A program made the position numbers and the translations under genes. A stretch of 13,253 nucleotides of DNA from Deltaproteobacteria bacterium (GTDB taxonomy: Bacteria > Desulfobacterota > Anaeroferrophillalia > Anaeroferrophillales > Tharpellaceae): assembly GCA_030633185.1 (NCBI GenBank), contig DAOVTG010000044.1, positions 1-13,253 of the forward strand, in the 5' to 3' direction. Positions 7,009 to 13,253 of the stretch are shown here, piece by piece. The first letter of the stretch is position 1. Each line of letters begins with the position of its first letter. The notes under the pieces are model-generated. The model had not been told where the DNA came from and made no database searches. It was given only the letters and a program-made list of their open reading frames with translations.

Positions 7009-8001
7009 TGAAATTTATAGTTTTTGTGTTGGCCCTGCTTGGCAGTCCGTTGTTCGTGGTGATTGCGGCTTTGGCCCTGATCTCTTTTTATGGCTCTGAT
7101 TAAAGATAACTATCCTGAACGTTTCACCCTCGGTCTCTTAACCTCATCCGGGAGTTTAGGGCTTCTTTTCCCGCCGAGTCTGCCGCTTATCCTTTATGGG
7201 GTCATCTCCGGGGCGCGGATCGATCAACTCTTTCTCGCTGGAATCCTGCCCGGACTTGTCATGCTGCTACTGCTGGCCGGTTATTGTGTTCGGCAGGGGC
7301 GGGGGGTGAAAAAAACGCTTATAGTAACTTCGAAGCGTGAGCTGGTTGCGGTTTTAAGAGAGGTAGCCTGGGAGTTGCCGCTGCCGATTGTTGTCCTCGG
7401 GGGGATCTATGGCGGTTTTCTTGTGGTTGGTGAGGCGGCAGCCGTGACCGCCCTCTATGTTTTAGTCGTCGAAGTCTTTATTTATAAGGATATTTCATTA
7501 TCTCAGCTACCGAAAATCATGGTTCATAGCATGGTTCTTTTTGGCGGCATCCTCGTGGTTCTGGCCGCCTCAATGGCTTCGACCAATTTTCTTATCGATC
7601 AGGAAGTTCCACAACGTCTCTTTGAGTGGATCAGGGAGTATATTACTAATAAATATACATTCCTGATGGTTTTAAACATTTTTCTCCTGCTGGTCGGGGC
7701 GCTGCTCGATATCTTTTCCGCCCTGGTTTTGGTGGTTCCGCTGATCGTGCCGATTGCTAAAGCCTATGATGTTGACCTTATCCATCGGGGTATTATCTTT
7801 CTCACCAACCTCCAGATCGGTTACTGTACGCCGCCGGTAGGGCTCAATCTTTTTCTCGCCAGCTATCGTTTTGAGCGGCCTATCGCCGAGCTCTATCGGG
7901 CCACTCTCCCTTTCGTCGGGCTCTTATTGCTTACTCTTCTGATTATAACTTACTTTCCACTTTTAAGTCTGTTTTTGGTTGAAATCTTTGTCACCGGGTA
8001 G
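7008..8001 (+). pseudogene. dctM: TRAP large permease DctM, internal deletion and frameshift
   Basis: DctM is the about 430-residue multi-helix channel subunit that uses an ion gradient for uptake. The natural start at 7008 overlaps the dctQ stop and gives MKFIVFVLALLGSPLFVVIA and the rest of the first helix, then stops at 7101-7103 after 31 residues. From 7090 another frame is open to 8001 (303 codons) with the C-terminal two thirds: KDNYPERFTLGLLTSSGSLG, LFPPSLPLILYGVISG, FLAGILPGL and TNLQIGYCTPPVGLNLFLAS. About 100 residues that intact relatives have between these parts, including the helix 2-3 region, are absent. The near-repeats GGCCCTGAT (7073-7081) and GGCTCTGAT (7092-7100) flank the join. 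The 303-residue frame could be annotated as a shorter gene beginning at 7090, but it lacks a ribosome site and the N-terminal helices. Confidence 0.8.
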
Positions 8002-8139
8002 AATCAAATATTTTTACAGGGTTTGGGCTGTTTCCCACATCACGCTGGCCCGCACCCCCAAAACCCCGTTGACCAGAGTCGCACGTTTTCTTGGCGATCA
8101 CGCCCTTTTTTGCCTGCCGAAATTTACCGTATCCAGTTT

Positions 8140-8754
8140 TCATCTGACAAATTGTTTTGTGTTCTTTCCGACGATATTGGCGTAGAATGTTTTGATAATT
8201 TTCATGTCGGAATCGATATCGCCGGTTGGTTGGAACAAACCGGCGATGCCGCCCTCCTTCTTCTTGTAATCAAGAAATCCCAAAGCGATAGGTACATTTG
8301 CACCGGTTGCGATGTAGTAGAATCCGGTCTTCCATTCATACACTTTGGATCTGGTGCCTTCGGGGGCATTCACGATTACCAGATCCGTTGCGGCATTAAA
8401 ATGATTCACACACTGCTGGACCACGTTGGTCTTCTTCGTTCTGTCAACGGGGATTCCGCCAAGCCACCTGAAAAAACCTCCGAATGGCCATTTAAACAGG
8501 GTATGTTTTCCCAGCCAGTAGGCTTTCATGTCCAGAGCAAATGCGACAATCAAGAACAGAGGAAAGTCCCAGTTAGATGTGTGGGGTGCGGCAATGACGA
8601 CACATCTTTTCCTATCTTCACTCTTGTCCACGGTCTTCCATCCGATGATTTTCAGAATGGATCGCGAGACCATCTTCATGAATGGTTTTATTACTGGGGT
8701 ATCGAAAACGGTATGATGCATAGTTTGGGATGGGGAGAGATCTCTTTTTATCAT
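8140..8754 (-). CDS. PlsC-like lysophospholipid acyltransferase
   Basis: A 204-residue member of the 1-acylglycerol-3-phosphate acyltransferase (PlsC) superfamily, which moves an acyl chain to a lipid or related acceptor at the inner membrane. The catalytic HX4D motif is visible as HTSNWD (residues 58-63), preceded by VVIAAP. The GGIPVDRTK block (99-107) and the PEGTRS block (131-136) supply the acceptor phosphate-binding residues. The protein lacks the long N-terminal membrane anchor of true PlsC and resembles shorter paralogues often annotated as glycerol acyltransferase; its acceptor is unknown. The start at 8754 has no strong ribosome site; Met12 (8721) is an alternative. It stands alone: about 140 bp with no recognisable feature separate it from dctM, and a repeat remnant lies on its upstream side. 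A longer open frame on the opposite strand (8023-8799) carries no motif. Confidence 0.85.
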   Translation of the reverse strand: MIKRDLSPSQTMHHTVFDTPVIKPFMKMVSRSILKIIGWKTVDKSEDRKRCVVIAAPHTSNWDFPLFLIVAFALDMKAYWLGKHTLFKWPFGGFFRWLGGIPVDRTKKTNVVQQCVNHFNAATDLVIVNAPEGTRSKVYEWKTGFYYIATGANVPIALGFLDYKKKEGGIAGLFQPTGDIDSDMKIIKTFYANIVGKNTKQFVR

Positions 8755-8899
8755 TATCCATTAAAGTGGGCTAGATGGGTTATTCATAACATTCTGTAAA
8801 ATCGTGCATTTCCAAATAATGGGTGCTGGCCACAATGTCAACAGTAATGTTTATGTGGTGCCAGGGCGAAAATCGGAAAATTTTTTCGAGGACAATGCG

Positions 8900-9000
8900 G
8901 GTGCGTCCCAAGGGCACATTCTTGGGGTGTGTCCCCCTCGAAGCGAAGCAACGTTCGCCGCCATTTATTGTGGCTTTATGGTGGGTAGCTGAATAGTTCC
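8900..9000. repeat. Partial or diverged second copy of family B repeat
   Basis: The right end at 8980-9000 (GGTGGGTAGCTGAATAGTTCC) is clearly related to the family B right terminus at 6431-6452. The bases before it (GCGAAGCAACGTTCGCC, then a short A/T stretch, then TTTATGGTGGG) follow the same order as in the first copy. A matching left terminus is not found, so the left boundary given is only approximate. A CCAAG/CTTGG stem lies at about 8908-8925. The repeat ends just before the stop codon of the neighbouring lipoprotein gene. The rest of the 8755-9006 gap holds nothing I recognise. Confidence 0.55.
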
Positions 9001-9006
9001 TTCGGT

Positions 9007-9501
9007 CTATAAAAAATATAGCAGCAGTTTTTCCCCTTCTGCCGGCGGAGAGGATATCCAGTATGCCAGTCGTTCCCGGCAGAAAATATAGTGTATCTGT
9101 CCCATTCCCAGAAACTTATAAACTTTAATTTTGTTGATGTTCAAGGTTTCCGGGTTATGGAAGGGTGAGCGGGGATTGCTCACCATTTTGTCGGCCATGA
9201 CTTTAGCTTGTTCTTGGGTCAGGGCAGGGGTTTTACTGCGCGATATCCAGACCATGGCCGGGCCTTTTCCCGCCGCCTGGTAGTTGCCGATGGCTCCAGC
9301 TTCCACGGTAATATTTTTGCCGTGCAGGTGGTTGATTTTTTCCAGGGCTTTGGTGCCGGTAATCAACTGAGTCTGCTGCCATTCACCGATGCTTTTTGGA
9401 AACAGTGAGCCAATATCCTGCGGTTTTTCAGCTTCTGGAGTGCAGGCAAACAATAGGAAAAACAGCAACAGTGACAAGCTCAGTTTAATTGTTCGTTTCA
9501 T
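9007..9501 (-). CDS. Small predicted lipoprotein, unknown function
   Basis: I do not recognise a family. The 164-residue protein starts MKRTIKLSLSLLLFFLLFAC: a basic start, a long leucine/phenylalanine core and a lipobox (LLFAC) with the modified cysteine at residue 20. It is therefore predicted to be a lipid-anchored periplasmic protein. The mature part (about 144 residues) has a linker rich in proline and glutamate, then a single mixed domain containing FPKSIGEWQQTQLITGTKAL, GAIGNYQAAGKGPAMVWISR and a hydrophobic aromatic end (HYIFCRERLAYWISSPP). There are no other cysteines apart from one in FCRERL. AAAGGA lies 10 bases before the ATG. It follows the DUF1456 gene by 23 bp on the same strand, so the two are likely co-transcribed. 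The stop codon lies within a few bases of a family B repeat end. Confidence 0.75.
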   Translation of the reverse strand: MKRTIKLSLSLLLFFLLFACTPEAEKPQDIGSLFPKSIGEWQQTQLITGTKALEKINHLHGKNITVEAGAIGNYQAAGKGPAMVWISRSKTPALTQEQAKVMADKMVSNPRSPFHNPETLNINKIKVYKFLGMGQIHYIFCRERLAYWISSPPAEGEKLLLYFL

Positions 9502-9524
9502 AATAAATAATCCTTTAAGGTCAC

Positions 9525-10004
9525 TTACTTGCTGGCAACGCTCGCGTTAGGGCCATATTTAAGTTGCATACCTTTTAGAAAGTTACGTAAAATCTGATCT
9601 TGACAGTTACGGTAGTTTTTATGTCCCGCTTTACGAAAAAATGCACTTAATTCGTGTTTACTCATCCGCAAATCAGTCAGATTCATAATCTCCAATACAT
9701 CTTCGGCTTTCAGGTTTAGTGCGATTTTCAATTTCATAAAAATGATATTGTTGGTTAATTGCTCCTCCGCTTCAGGTTGCGGCCCCTCTTTTTTGCCTCG
9801 TTTATCGTTAATCAAACCGTTCAGGAAAATTGCCAGCTGAAAGTCGTTGCACTCTTGATACGCAGGATCATCATCTCTTTTCAACCAATCACTGATCTGG
9901 CTCCGGGTTATCTGATAACCGGCTAAATCAAATATAGCCATCATTTTCGTATCGCTAAAGTCGAAGGTGTAACGGATACGGCGTAAGATGTCGTTGTTCG
10001 TCAT
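9525..10004 (-). CDS. DUF1456 family protein (YehS-like)
   Basis: A 159-residue cytoplasmic protein of the DUF1456 / YehS family, whose role is not established. It shows the typical two-repeat arrangement. Repeat one (about residues 1-66) opens TNNDILRRIRYTFDFSD, contains RSQISDWLKRDDDP and ends CNDFQLAIFLNGLI. Repeat two (about 84-150) opens TNNIIFMKLKIALNLKAEDV, contains MSKHELSAFFRKAGHKNYRNC and ends QDQILRNFLKGM. A charged linker (KRGKKEGPQPEAEEQ) separates them. The ATG at 10004 has GGAG five or six bases upstream. It is the first gene of a short unit with the lipoprotein downstream and is divergent from glnS. Confidence 0.85.
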   Translation of the reverse strand: MTNNDILRRIRYTFDFSDTKMMAIFDLAGYQITRSQISDWLKRDDDPAYQECNDFQLAIFLNGLINDKRGKKEGPQPEAEEQLTNNIIFMKLKIALNLKAEDVLEIMNLTDLRMSKHELSAFFRKAGHKNYRNCQDQILRNFLKGMQLKYGPNASVASK

Positions 10005-10090
10005 AAGTTCTCCAGTTCTAAATTACAGAGGCATTACAGCACAACCGGCTTTGAAATAATAATATTGCTGGTTTCTGTAGTTATATCATG

Positions 10091-10140
10091 TTAACGTTAA
10101 AATAGTGATTTATTTGTGGTTCTGTAACCTTTGTTATTAT
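10091..10140 (+). promoter_or_regulatory. Divergent intergenic region; weak candidate glnS promoter
   Basis: The A/T-rich gap between the DUF1456 gene and glnS contains a 10-bp perfect palindrome TTAACGTTAA (10091-10100), and TTGTGG (10114-10119) followed after 15 bases by TATTAT (10135-10140), which is 34 bases before the glnS start. The -35 and the spacing are poor, so this is only a suggestion. Nothing else in the gap is distinctive. Confidence 0.25.
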
Positions 10141-10173
10141 TGGATTAATTGTCAATTATTGAGGGGTTAAACT

Positions 10174-11913
10174 GTGCAGGAGAAGAGAGAAAATGTTTTG
10201 TTAGGAAAATTACCTTCCTTAGAATTAGAAGCTACTGGTTTCGTTGAGAACTTTATTCATACGCAGATTCGCGAAGATCTTAAAGCGGGGAGGAACGAGG
10301 GGCGCGTGCATGTTCGTTTTCCGCCTGAGCCTAACGGCTATCTCCATATCGGCCATGCCAAATCAATCTGTCTCAATTTTGGTCTGGCCAAATTTTTTGA
10401 TGGACTTTGCAATCTCCGTTTTGACGACACTAACCCGAGCAAAGAAGAGGTCGAATATGTCGATTCGATAAAGGATGATCTTCGATGGCTCGGTTTTGAT
10501 TGGGGAAAACGCGATTTTTTTGCCTCGGACTACTTTGAGCAGCTCTATGCCTATGCCGTTCAGCTAATAAAGGACGGCAAGGCCTATGTTTGTGATTTAA
10601 AGCCGGAGGAGACCCGGGAGTATCGCGGCAATTTAAAAGAACCCGGTCGTAACAGTCCCTATCGGGAGCGCTCAATGGCTGAAAATCTCGATCTTTTTGA
10701 ACGTATGCGAGCCGGTGAGTTTGCTGATGGGGCGCGAGTATTGCGGGCTAAAATTGATATGGTCTCAGGAAATATGAATATGCGGGATCCGGTTATTTAT
10801 CGGATTTTGCGGGCTCATCACCATCGTACCGGTGACGTCTGGTGTGTCTACCCAATGTATGATTTTGCCCATGGTCTCTCCGATGCCATTGAGGGGATTA
10901 CTCATTCAATCTGTACGCTTGAGTTTCAGGATCATCGTCCCTTGTATGAATGGTTTATCGAGCAGTTGCCGGTTCCCTCTCGCCCCCGGCAGATTGAGTT
11001 CGCCCGGCTCAATCTCAGCTATACGGTGATGAGTAAGAGGAAGTTGTTGCAACTGGTTAATAATGGCTTGGTCAACGGTTGGGATGATCCGCGTCTGCCG
11101 ACAATTTCCGGTCTCAGGAGGCGCGGCTTTACGCCGGATTCGATTCGTAATTTCTGTGAACGGATCGGAGTGGCCAAACGTAGCAGCATGGTCGATGTTG
11201 CTCTGTTAGAACACGCCGTGCGTGAAGATCTTAATCTCAAAGCGCCAAGATACATGGCGGTTTTAAAACCTTTGAAAGTGATTATCGAGAATTATCCTGA
11301 AGATCAGATTGAAGAGCTGGAGGCGGTTAATAATCCTGAAGACCCGACCATGGGGAGCCGCAAGGTTCCTTTTACCCGTGAGATTTATGTTGAGCGGGAT
11401 GATTTTATGGAGGATGCCCCGAAAAAATTCTATCGTTTAACACCCGGCCGTGAAGTACGTCTGCGCTATGCCTACTATATTCGTTGCGAACGGGTTGAAA
11501 AAGATGCAAATGGAGAGATTACGGCTTTATATTGTACCTATGATCCAGAGACTCGGGGTGGCTCATCACCCGATGGCCGCAAGGTCAAGGCAACATTACA
11601 TTGGGTTGCGGCTCCGACCGCGGTTTCTGCCGAAGTGCGTCTTTATGACCGGCTCTTTTCCGCCCCCGATCCCGGTGCGGAAAAAGATGGTCAACCATTT
11701 ACGACAAAGATCAATCCTGACTCTCTAACCGTATTGAATGGATGTAAGCTTGAACCATCTCTGGCGTTGGTTTCTGCCGGGATATCGGTGCAATTTGAGC
11801 GTTTGGGTTATTTTACTCTTGATAAATGTGCGAGTTTGAGCGAAAAACCGGTGTTTAACCGCACTGTTACTTTGCGGGATGCCTGGGCTAAAAAGGCGGG
11901 TAAACGGAAGTAG
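10174..11913 (+). CDS. glnS: Glutaminyl-tRNA synthetase
   Basis: Charges tRNA-Gln with glutamine in the cytoplasm. The 579-residue class I synthetase starts at a GTG (10174) with GAGGGG 7 bases upstream; no ATG nearby fits. The catalytic domain carries the HIGH motif in RFPPEPNGYLHIGHAKS (residues 48-64), with the PEPNGYLHIGHAKSI form typical of GlnRS and GluRS-archaeal types. It also has FDDTNPSKEEVEYVDSI and the MSK version of the KMSKS loop (VMSKRK, 285-290). The C-terminal anticodon-binding beta-barrels cover about 350-575, including DFMEDAPKKFYRL and GREVRLRYAYYI. The length is close to E. coli GlnS (554) with a slightly longer N-terminus. It is a single-gene unit: a promoter-like site and a palindrome separate it from the rhodanese gene downstream. 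Confidence 0.97.
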   Translation: MQEKRENVLLGKLPSLELEATGFVENFIHTQIREDLKAGRNEGRVHVRFPPEPNGYLHIGHAKSICLNFGLAKFFDGLCNLRFDDTNPSKEEVEYVDSIKDDLRWLGFDWGKRDFFASDYFEQLYAYAVQLIKDGKAYVCDLKPEETREYRGNLKEPGRNSPYRERSMAENLDLFERMRAGEFADGARVLRAKIDMVSGNMNMRDPVIYRILRAHHHRTGDVWCVYPMYDFAHGLSDAIEGITHSICTLEFQDHRPLYEWFIEQLPVPSRPRQIEFARLNLSYTVMSKRKLLQLVNNGLVNGWDDPRLPTISGLRRRGFTPDSIRNFCERIGVAKRSSMVDVALLEHAVREDLNLKAPRYMAVLKPLKVIIENYPEDQIEELEAVNNPEDPTMGSRKVPFTREIYVERDDFMEDAPKKFYRLTPGREVRLRYAYYIRCERVEKDANGEITALYCTYDPETRGGSSPDGRKVKATLHWVAAPTAVSAEVRLYDRLFSAPDPGAEKDGQPFTTKINPDSLTVLNGCKLEPSLALVSAGISVQFERLGYFTLDKCASLSEKPVFNRTVTLRDAWAKKAGKRK

Positions 11914-11928
11914 TAATGAAAATATACC

Positions 11929-11957
11929 TTGACGATCTTCTTTGTTTGGATTAAACT
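11929..11957 (+). promoter_or_regulatory. Sigma70-type promoter for the rhodanese gene
   Basis: The -35 box TTGACG (11929-11934) and -10 box TAAACT (11952-11957) are separated by exactly 17 bases. The -35 matches five of six consensus positions and the -10 four of six. It lies 65 bases before the start codon at 12023, in the gap after glnS, and its -10 falls inside the 11951-11987 palindrome. Confidence 0.5.
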
Positions 11958-11987
11958 ATCCCATATAGACTATGTGGGATAGTTTAA
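11951..11987. promoter_or_regulatory. 37-bp palindrome overlapping the promoter: operator or hairpin
   Basis: Seventeen-base arms (11951-11967 and 11971-11987) around the 3-base centre GAC pair at 16 of 17 positions; the single exception is T/G, which is a wobble in RNA. The outer core is TTAAACTATCCCA facing TGGGATAGTTTAA. It overlaps the -10 box and likely start point of the rhodanese promoter, as a dimeric repressor site would. It could also fold as an mRNA hairpin behind glnS, but there is no proper T-run after it. Confidence 0.6.
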
Positions 11988-12022
11988 CATTTTGATTATG
12001 AAAAGAAGAGAGGAGTAACGTT

Positions 12023-12649
12023 ATGAAAATGAAACAGGTTAAGATTTTTTCCTTTTTATTGGGGGTAGCGGTGTTTTTCTTACTGGTTTCCGGGGTTGCG
12101 GCAAAAGAAGCAAAAATTGCGCAAAATATTGGTGTCCTGCAATCTTTTGCAATGGTTGGGGGTGGGGTCGACGGGGTCTATCTGATTGATGTCAGAACTC
12201 CGGCCGAATATCAGCAGATTGGGCACCCTGTAATGGCATATAATATTCCGGCTATGTTTTTGAGTGACGAGTTCGTCGAGAAAGGCGGGATGTTTCGGGG
12301 TAAAAAGATGACCAAGACCCGATATCAATACTATAAAAATCCCGAATTTCTCAATTACATGAAAAAGCATTTTAAGGCCGATAATGTTTTGCTGATCATG
12401 TGTCGCAGCGGCAATCGCAGCGTGCCGGCCAGCGATTTTCTGGCCGAAAACGGGTTTAAGAGAGTCTACAATGTGGTTGACGGTTTTGAAGGCGGGAAAT
12501 TCAAGGGTAGTAGCAGCGAAGATAAATCTCTGATGAAGAAATTCAGCGAACACTACGGTCGTCGAGGTTTTACCGGAGGCTGGAAATATTGTGGTCTGCC
12601 TTGGACTTACATGATGAATTCGAAACTGATTTATGGGTTGCACAAGTAA
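12023..12649 (+). CDS. Exported single-domain rhodanese-like sulfurtransferase
   Basis: A 208-residue rhodanese-fold protein, predicted periplasmic. The first 27 residues form a signal peptide (basic start, FLLGVAVFFLLVSG core, cleavage likely after VAA). The domain carries YLIDVRTPAEY (53-63) and the active loop CRSGNRS (127-133) with the persulfide-forming Cys127, followed by the DGFEGG turn. A long insertion between those parts (GHPVMAYNIP…, KTRYQYYKNPEFLNYMKKHF) and a C-terminal GWKYCGLPWTYMM segment with a second cysteine (Cys190) are also seen. Rhodaneses move sulfane sulfur from thiosulfate, polysulfide or protein donors; the donor here is unknown, but a periplasmic site suits sulfur or thiosulfate chemistry. 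AGAGGAG sits 7 bases before the ATG. It appears to be a single-gene unit with its own promoter, a palindromic operator candidate and a terminator. Confidence 0.9.
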   Translation: MKMKQVKIFSFLLGVAVFFLLVSGVAAKEAKIAQNIGVLQSFAMVGGGVDGVYLIDVRTPAEYQQIGHPVMAYNIPAMFLSDEFVEKGGMFRGKKMTKTRYQYYKNPEFLNYMKKHFKADNVLLIMCRSGNRSVPASDFLAENGFKRVYNVVDGFEGGKFKGSSSEDKSLMKKFSEHYGRRGFTGGWKYCGLPWTYMMNSKLIYGLHK

Positions 12650-12671
12650 TATAGAGCAATAGCGTTAATCG

Positions 12672-12701
12672 AAAAGGGAGTCCGTTTTGGCCTCCCTTTT
12701 T
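12672..12701 (+). terminator. Rho-independent terminator after the rhodanese gene
   Basis: A 9-bp perfect stem AAAAGGGAG (12672-12680) / CTCCCTTTT (12692-12700) with an 11-base loop ends in five T residues, 23 bases after the stop codon. The A-rich left arm gives a T-run on the other strand too, so it may also stop the convergent minus-strand gene. Confidence 0.8.
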
Positions 12702-12762
12702 GGTTTGATGTTACAGCGATTTCTCGCAATGATGATTGTTGTTCCGGCTTTTTTACTCAAAT

Positions 12763-13062
12763 CTAAAGTCGTGGATTACGCCGACGTTTGGCATTAAGAT
12801 AATCATTCAGTTTTATGAACCCCAGGATCAAAATATAAAAGAAGATAGCGATCGGGAGATTTTCTGAAAGTTCGGCCATCGGGATTGGTTCCCGGTAATC
12901 TTGAAAGGGCCCGGTTTTAATCCCCAGAATGACCATCCCCATGAAGATTAGATAGCAGATTGTAAAAAGCCAGATCGGTATGCTTTTTACATTTTTCCCC
13001 TGGCCTTTCAGCTCTTTTAACAGCTCTTCTTTGGGGGACTTGCGGAAAAGTTTCAGTTTCAT
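12763..13062 (-). CDS. Small two-helix membrane protein, unknown function
   Basis: I do not recognise a family. The 99-residue protein has a basic cytoplasmic start (MKLKLFRKSPKEELLKELKG), a first membrane helix at about 29-48 (IPIWLFTICYLIFMGMVILG), a short loop GPFQDYREPIPMAELSENLP, a second helix at about 70-86 (IAIFFYILILGFI) and a strongly basic tail KLNDYLNAKRRRNPRL. The charge pattern suggests both ends are in the cytoplasm and the acidic loop outside. GGAG is 8 bases before the ATG at 13062. It begins about 50 bp after the clpA stop on the same strand, so it is probably the last gene of that unit. Confidence 0.7.
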   Translation of the reverse strand: MKLKLFRKSPKEELLKELKGQGKNVKSIPIWLFTICYLIFMGMVILGIKTGPFQDYREPIPMAELSENLPIAIFFYILILGFIKLNDYLNAKRRRNPRL

Positions 13063-13112
13063 TTTTTAGTCTCCTGTTCCTGCCGCAAGGCGGGGACTGG
13101 CTTTAATAGCCA

Positions 13113-13253
13113 TCAGCATTTAATCTTGAGTTTTCCCTCCTCCAGCTCCACCCGAGCATTACCGCCTTGTTTCAGTGAACCAAAAAGGAGTTCGTCAGCC
13201 AGTGGGTCTTTGATCGTTTCCTGGATCAGGCGATCTAAGGGGCGGGCTCCGAA
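13113..13253 (-). CDS. clpA: ATP-dependent Clp protease ATP-binding subunit ClpA (C-terminal end only)
   Basis: The last 46 codons of a gene that enters from the right edge. The translated segment FGARPLDRLIQETIKDPLAD, then ELLFGSLKQGG, VELEEGKLKIKC and stop, matches the C-terminal D2 small domain of Clp/Hsp100 ATPases. There GARPL carries the sensor-2 arginine that contacts ATP, and ELLFG is typical of ClpA. ClpA unfolds proteins and threads them into the ClpP protease chamber. The ending is short and ClpA-like, lacking the longer tail seen in ClpB and ClpC, but with so little visible another Clp paralogue is not excluded. Confidence 0.8.
   Translation of the reverse strand, partial: FGARPLDRLIQETIKDPLADELLFGSLKQGGNARVELEEGKLKIKC

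Noticed and set aside
8023..8799. 258-codon open frame on the plus strand opposite the acyltransferase
   Set aside because: It is longer than the gene on the other strand but shows no motif, whereas the minus strand carries HX4D and PEGTR motifs in the correct order; it is a shadow.
11951..11987. Rho-independent terminator for glnS
   Set aside because: The hairpin is strong but A/T-rich at its base and followed by AACATTTTG rather than a T-run; overlap with a promoter makes an operator more likely.
12080..12643. 187-codon minus-strand open frame opposite the rhodanese gene
   Set aside because: It carries no recognisable family features and is opposite a gene with a signal peptide, active loop, ribosome site and terminator.

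Overview
The window reads as chromosomal DNA of a Gram-negative anaerobe-type bacterium, most likely from the Desulfobacterota / former Deltaproteobacteria. This is an inference from gene content: a futalosine-pathway menaquinone gene (mqnD) next to ferrochelatase, an AlaC-type aminotransferase followed by homoserine dehydrogenase, a TatT-linked TRAP transporter, and ClpA. No rRNA or tRNA gene and no CRISPR array is visible.

Layout. (1) 1-4691, minus strand: a housekeeping run read as rnhA > alaC > hom > mqnD > hemH (hemH runs off the left edge). It covers R-loop removal, amino-acid supply, menaquinone synthesis and haem synthesis. (2) About 4770-8001, plus strand: a gene graveyard. It holds a frameshifted relic of a NadS/HigA-type antitoxin, then a TatT-TRAP transporter operon (tatT, dctP, dctQ, dctM). 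Three of its four genes are broken by internal deletions and frameshifts, and two different short inverted-repeat (MITE-like) elements sit within it. Only dctQ still reads through. (3) 8140-10004, minus strand: a lysophospholipid acyltransferase-like gene, a second partial copy of one of the repeats, a small lipoprotein and a DUF1456 (YehS-like) protein. (4) 10174-12649, plus strand: glnS, then an exported single-domain rhodanese. The rhodanese has a recognisable sigma70-type promoter whose -10 lies inside a 37-bp near-perfect palindrome, and a Rho-independent terminator follows the gene. (5) 12763-13253, minus strand: the C-terminal end of clpA, then a small two-helix membrane protein.

The most interesting signals are the coordinated decay of the TRAP operon, the two families of short mobile-looking palindromic elements (each with a second related copy in the window), and the operator-like palindrome over the rhodanese promoter. 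I see no clearly new multi-gene system; the novelty here lies in repeats, relics and regulation.
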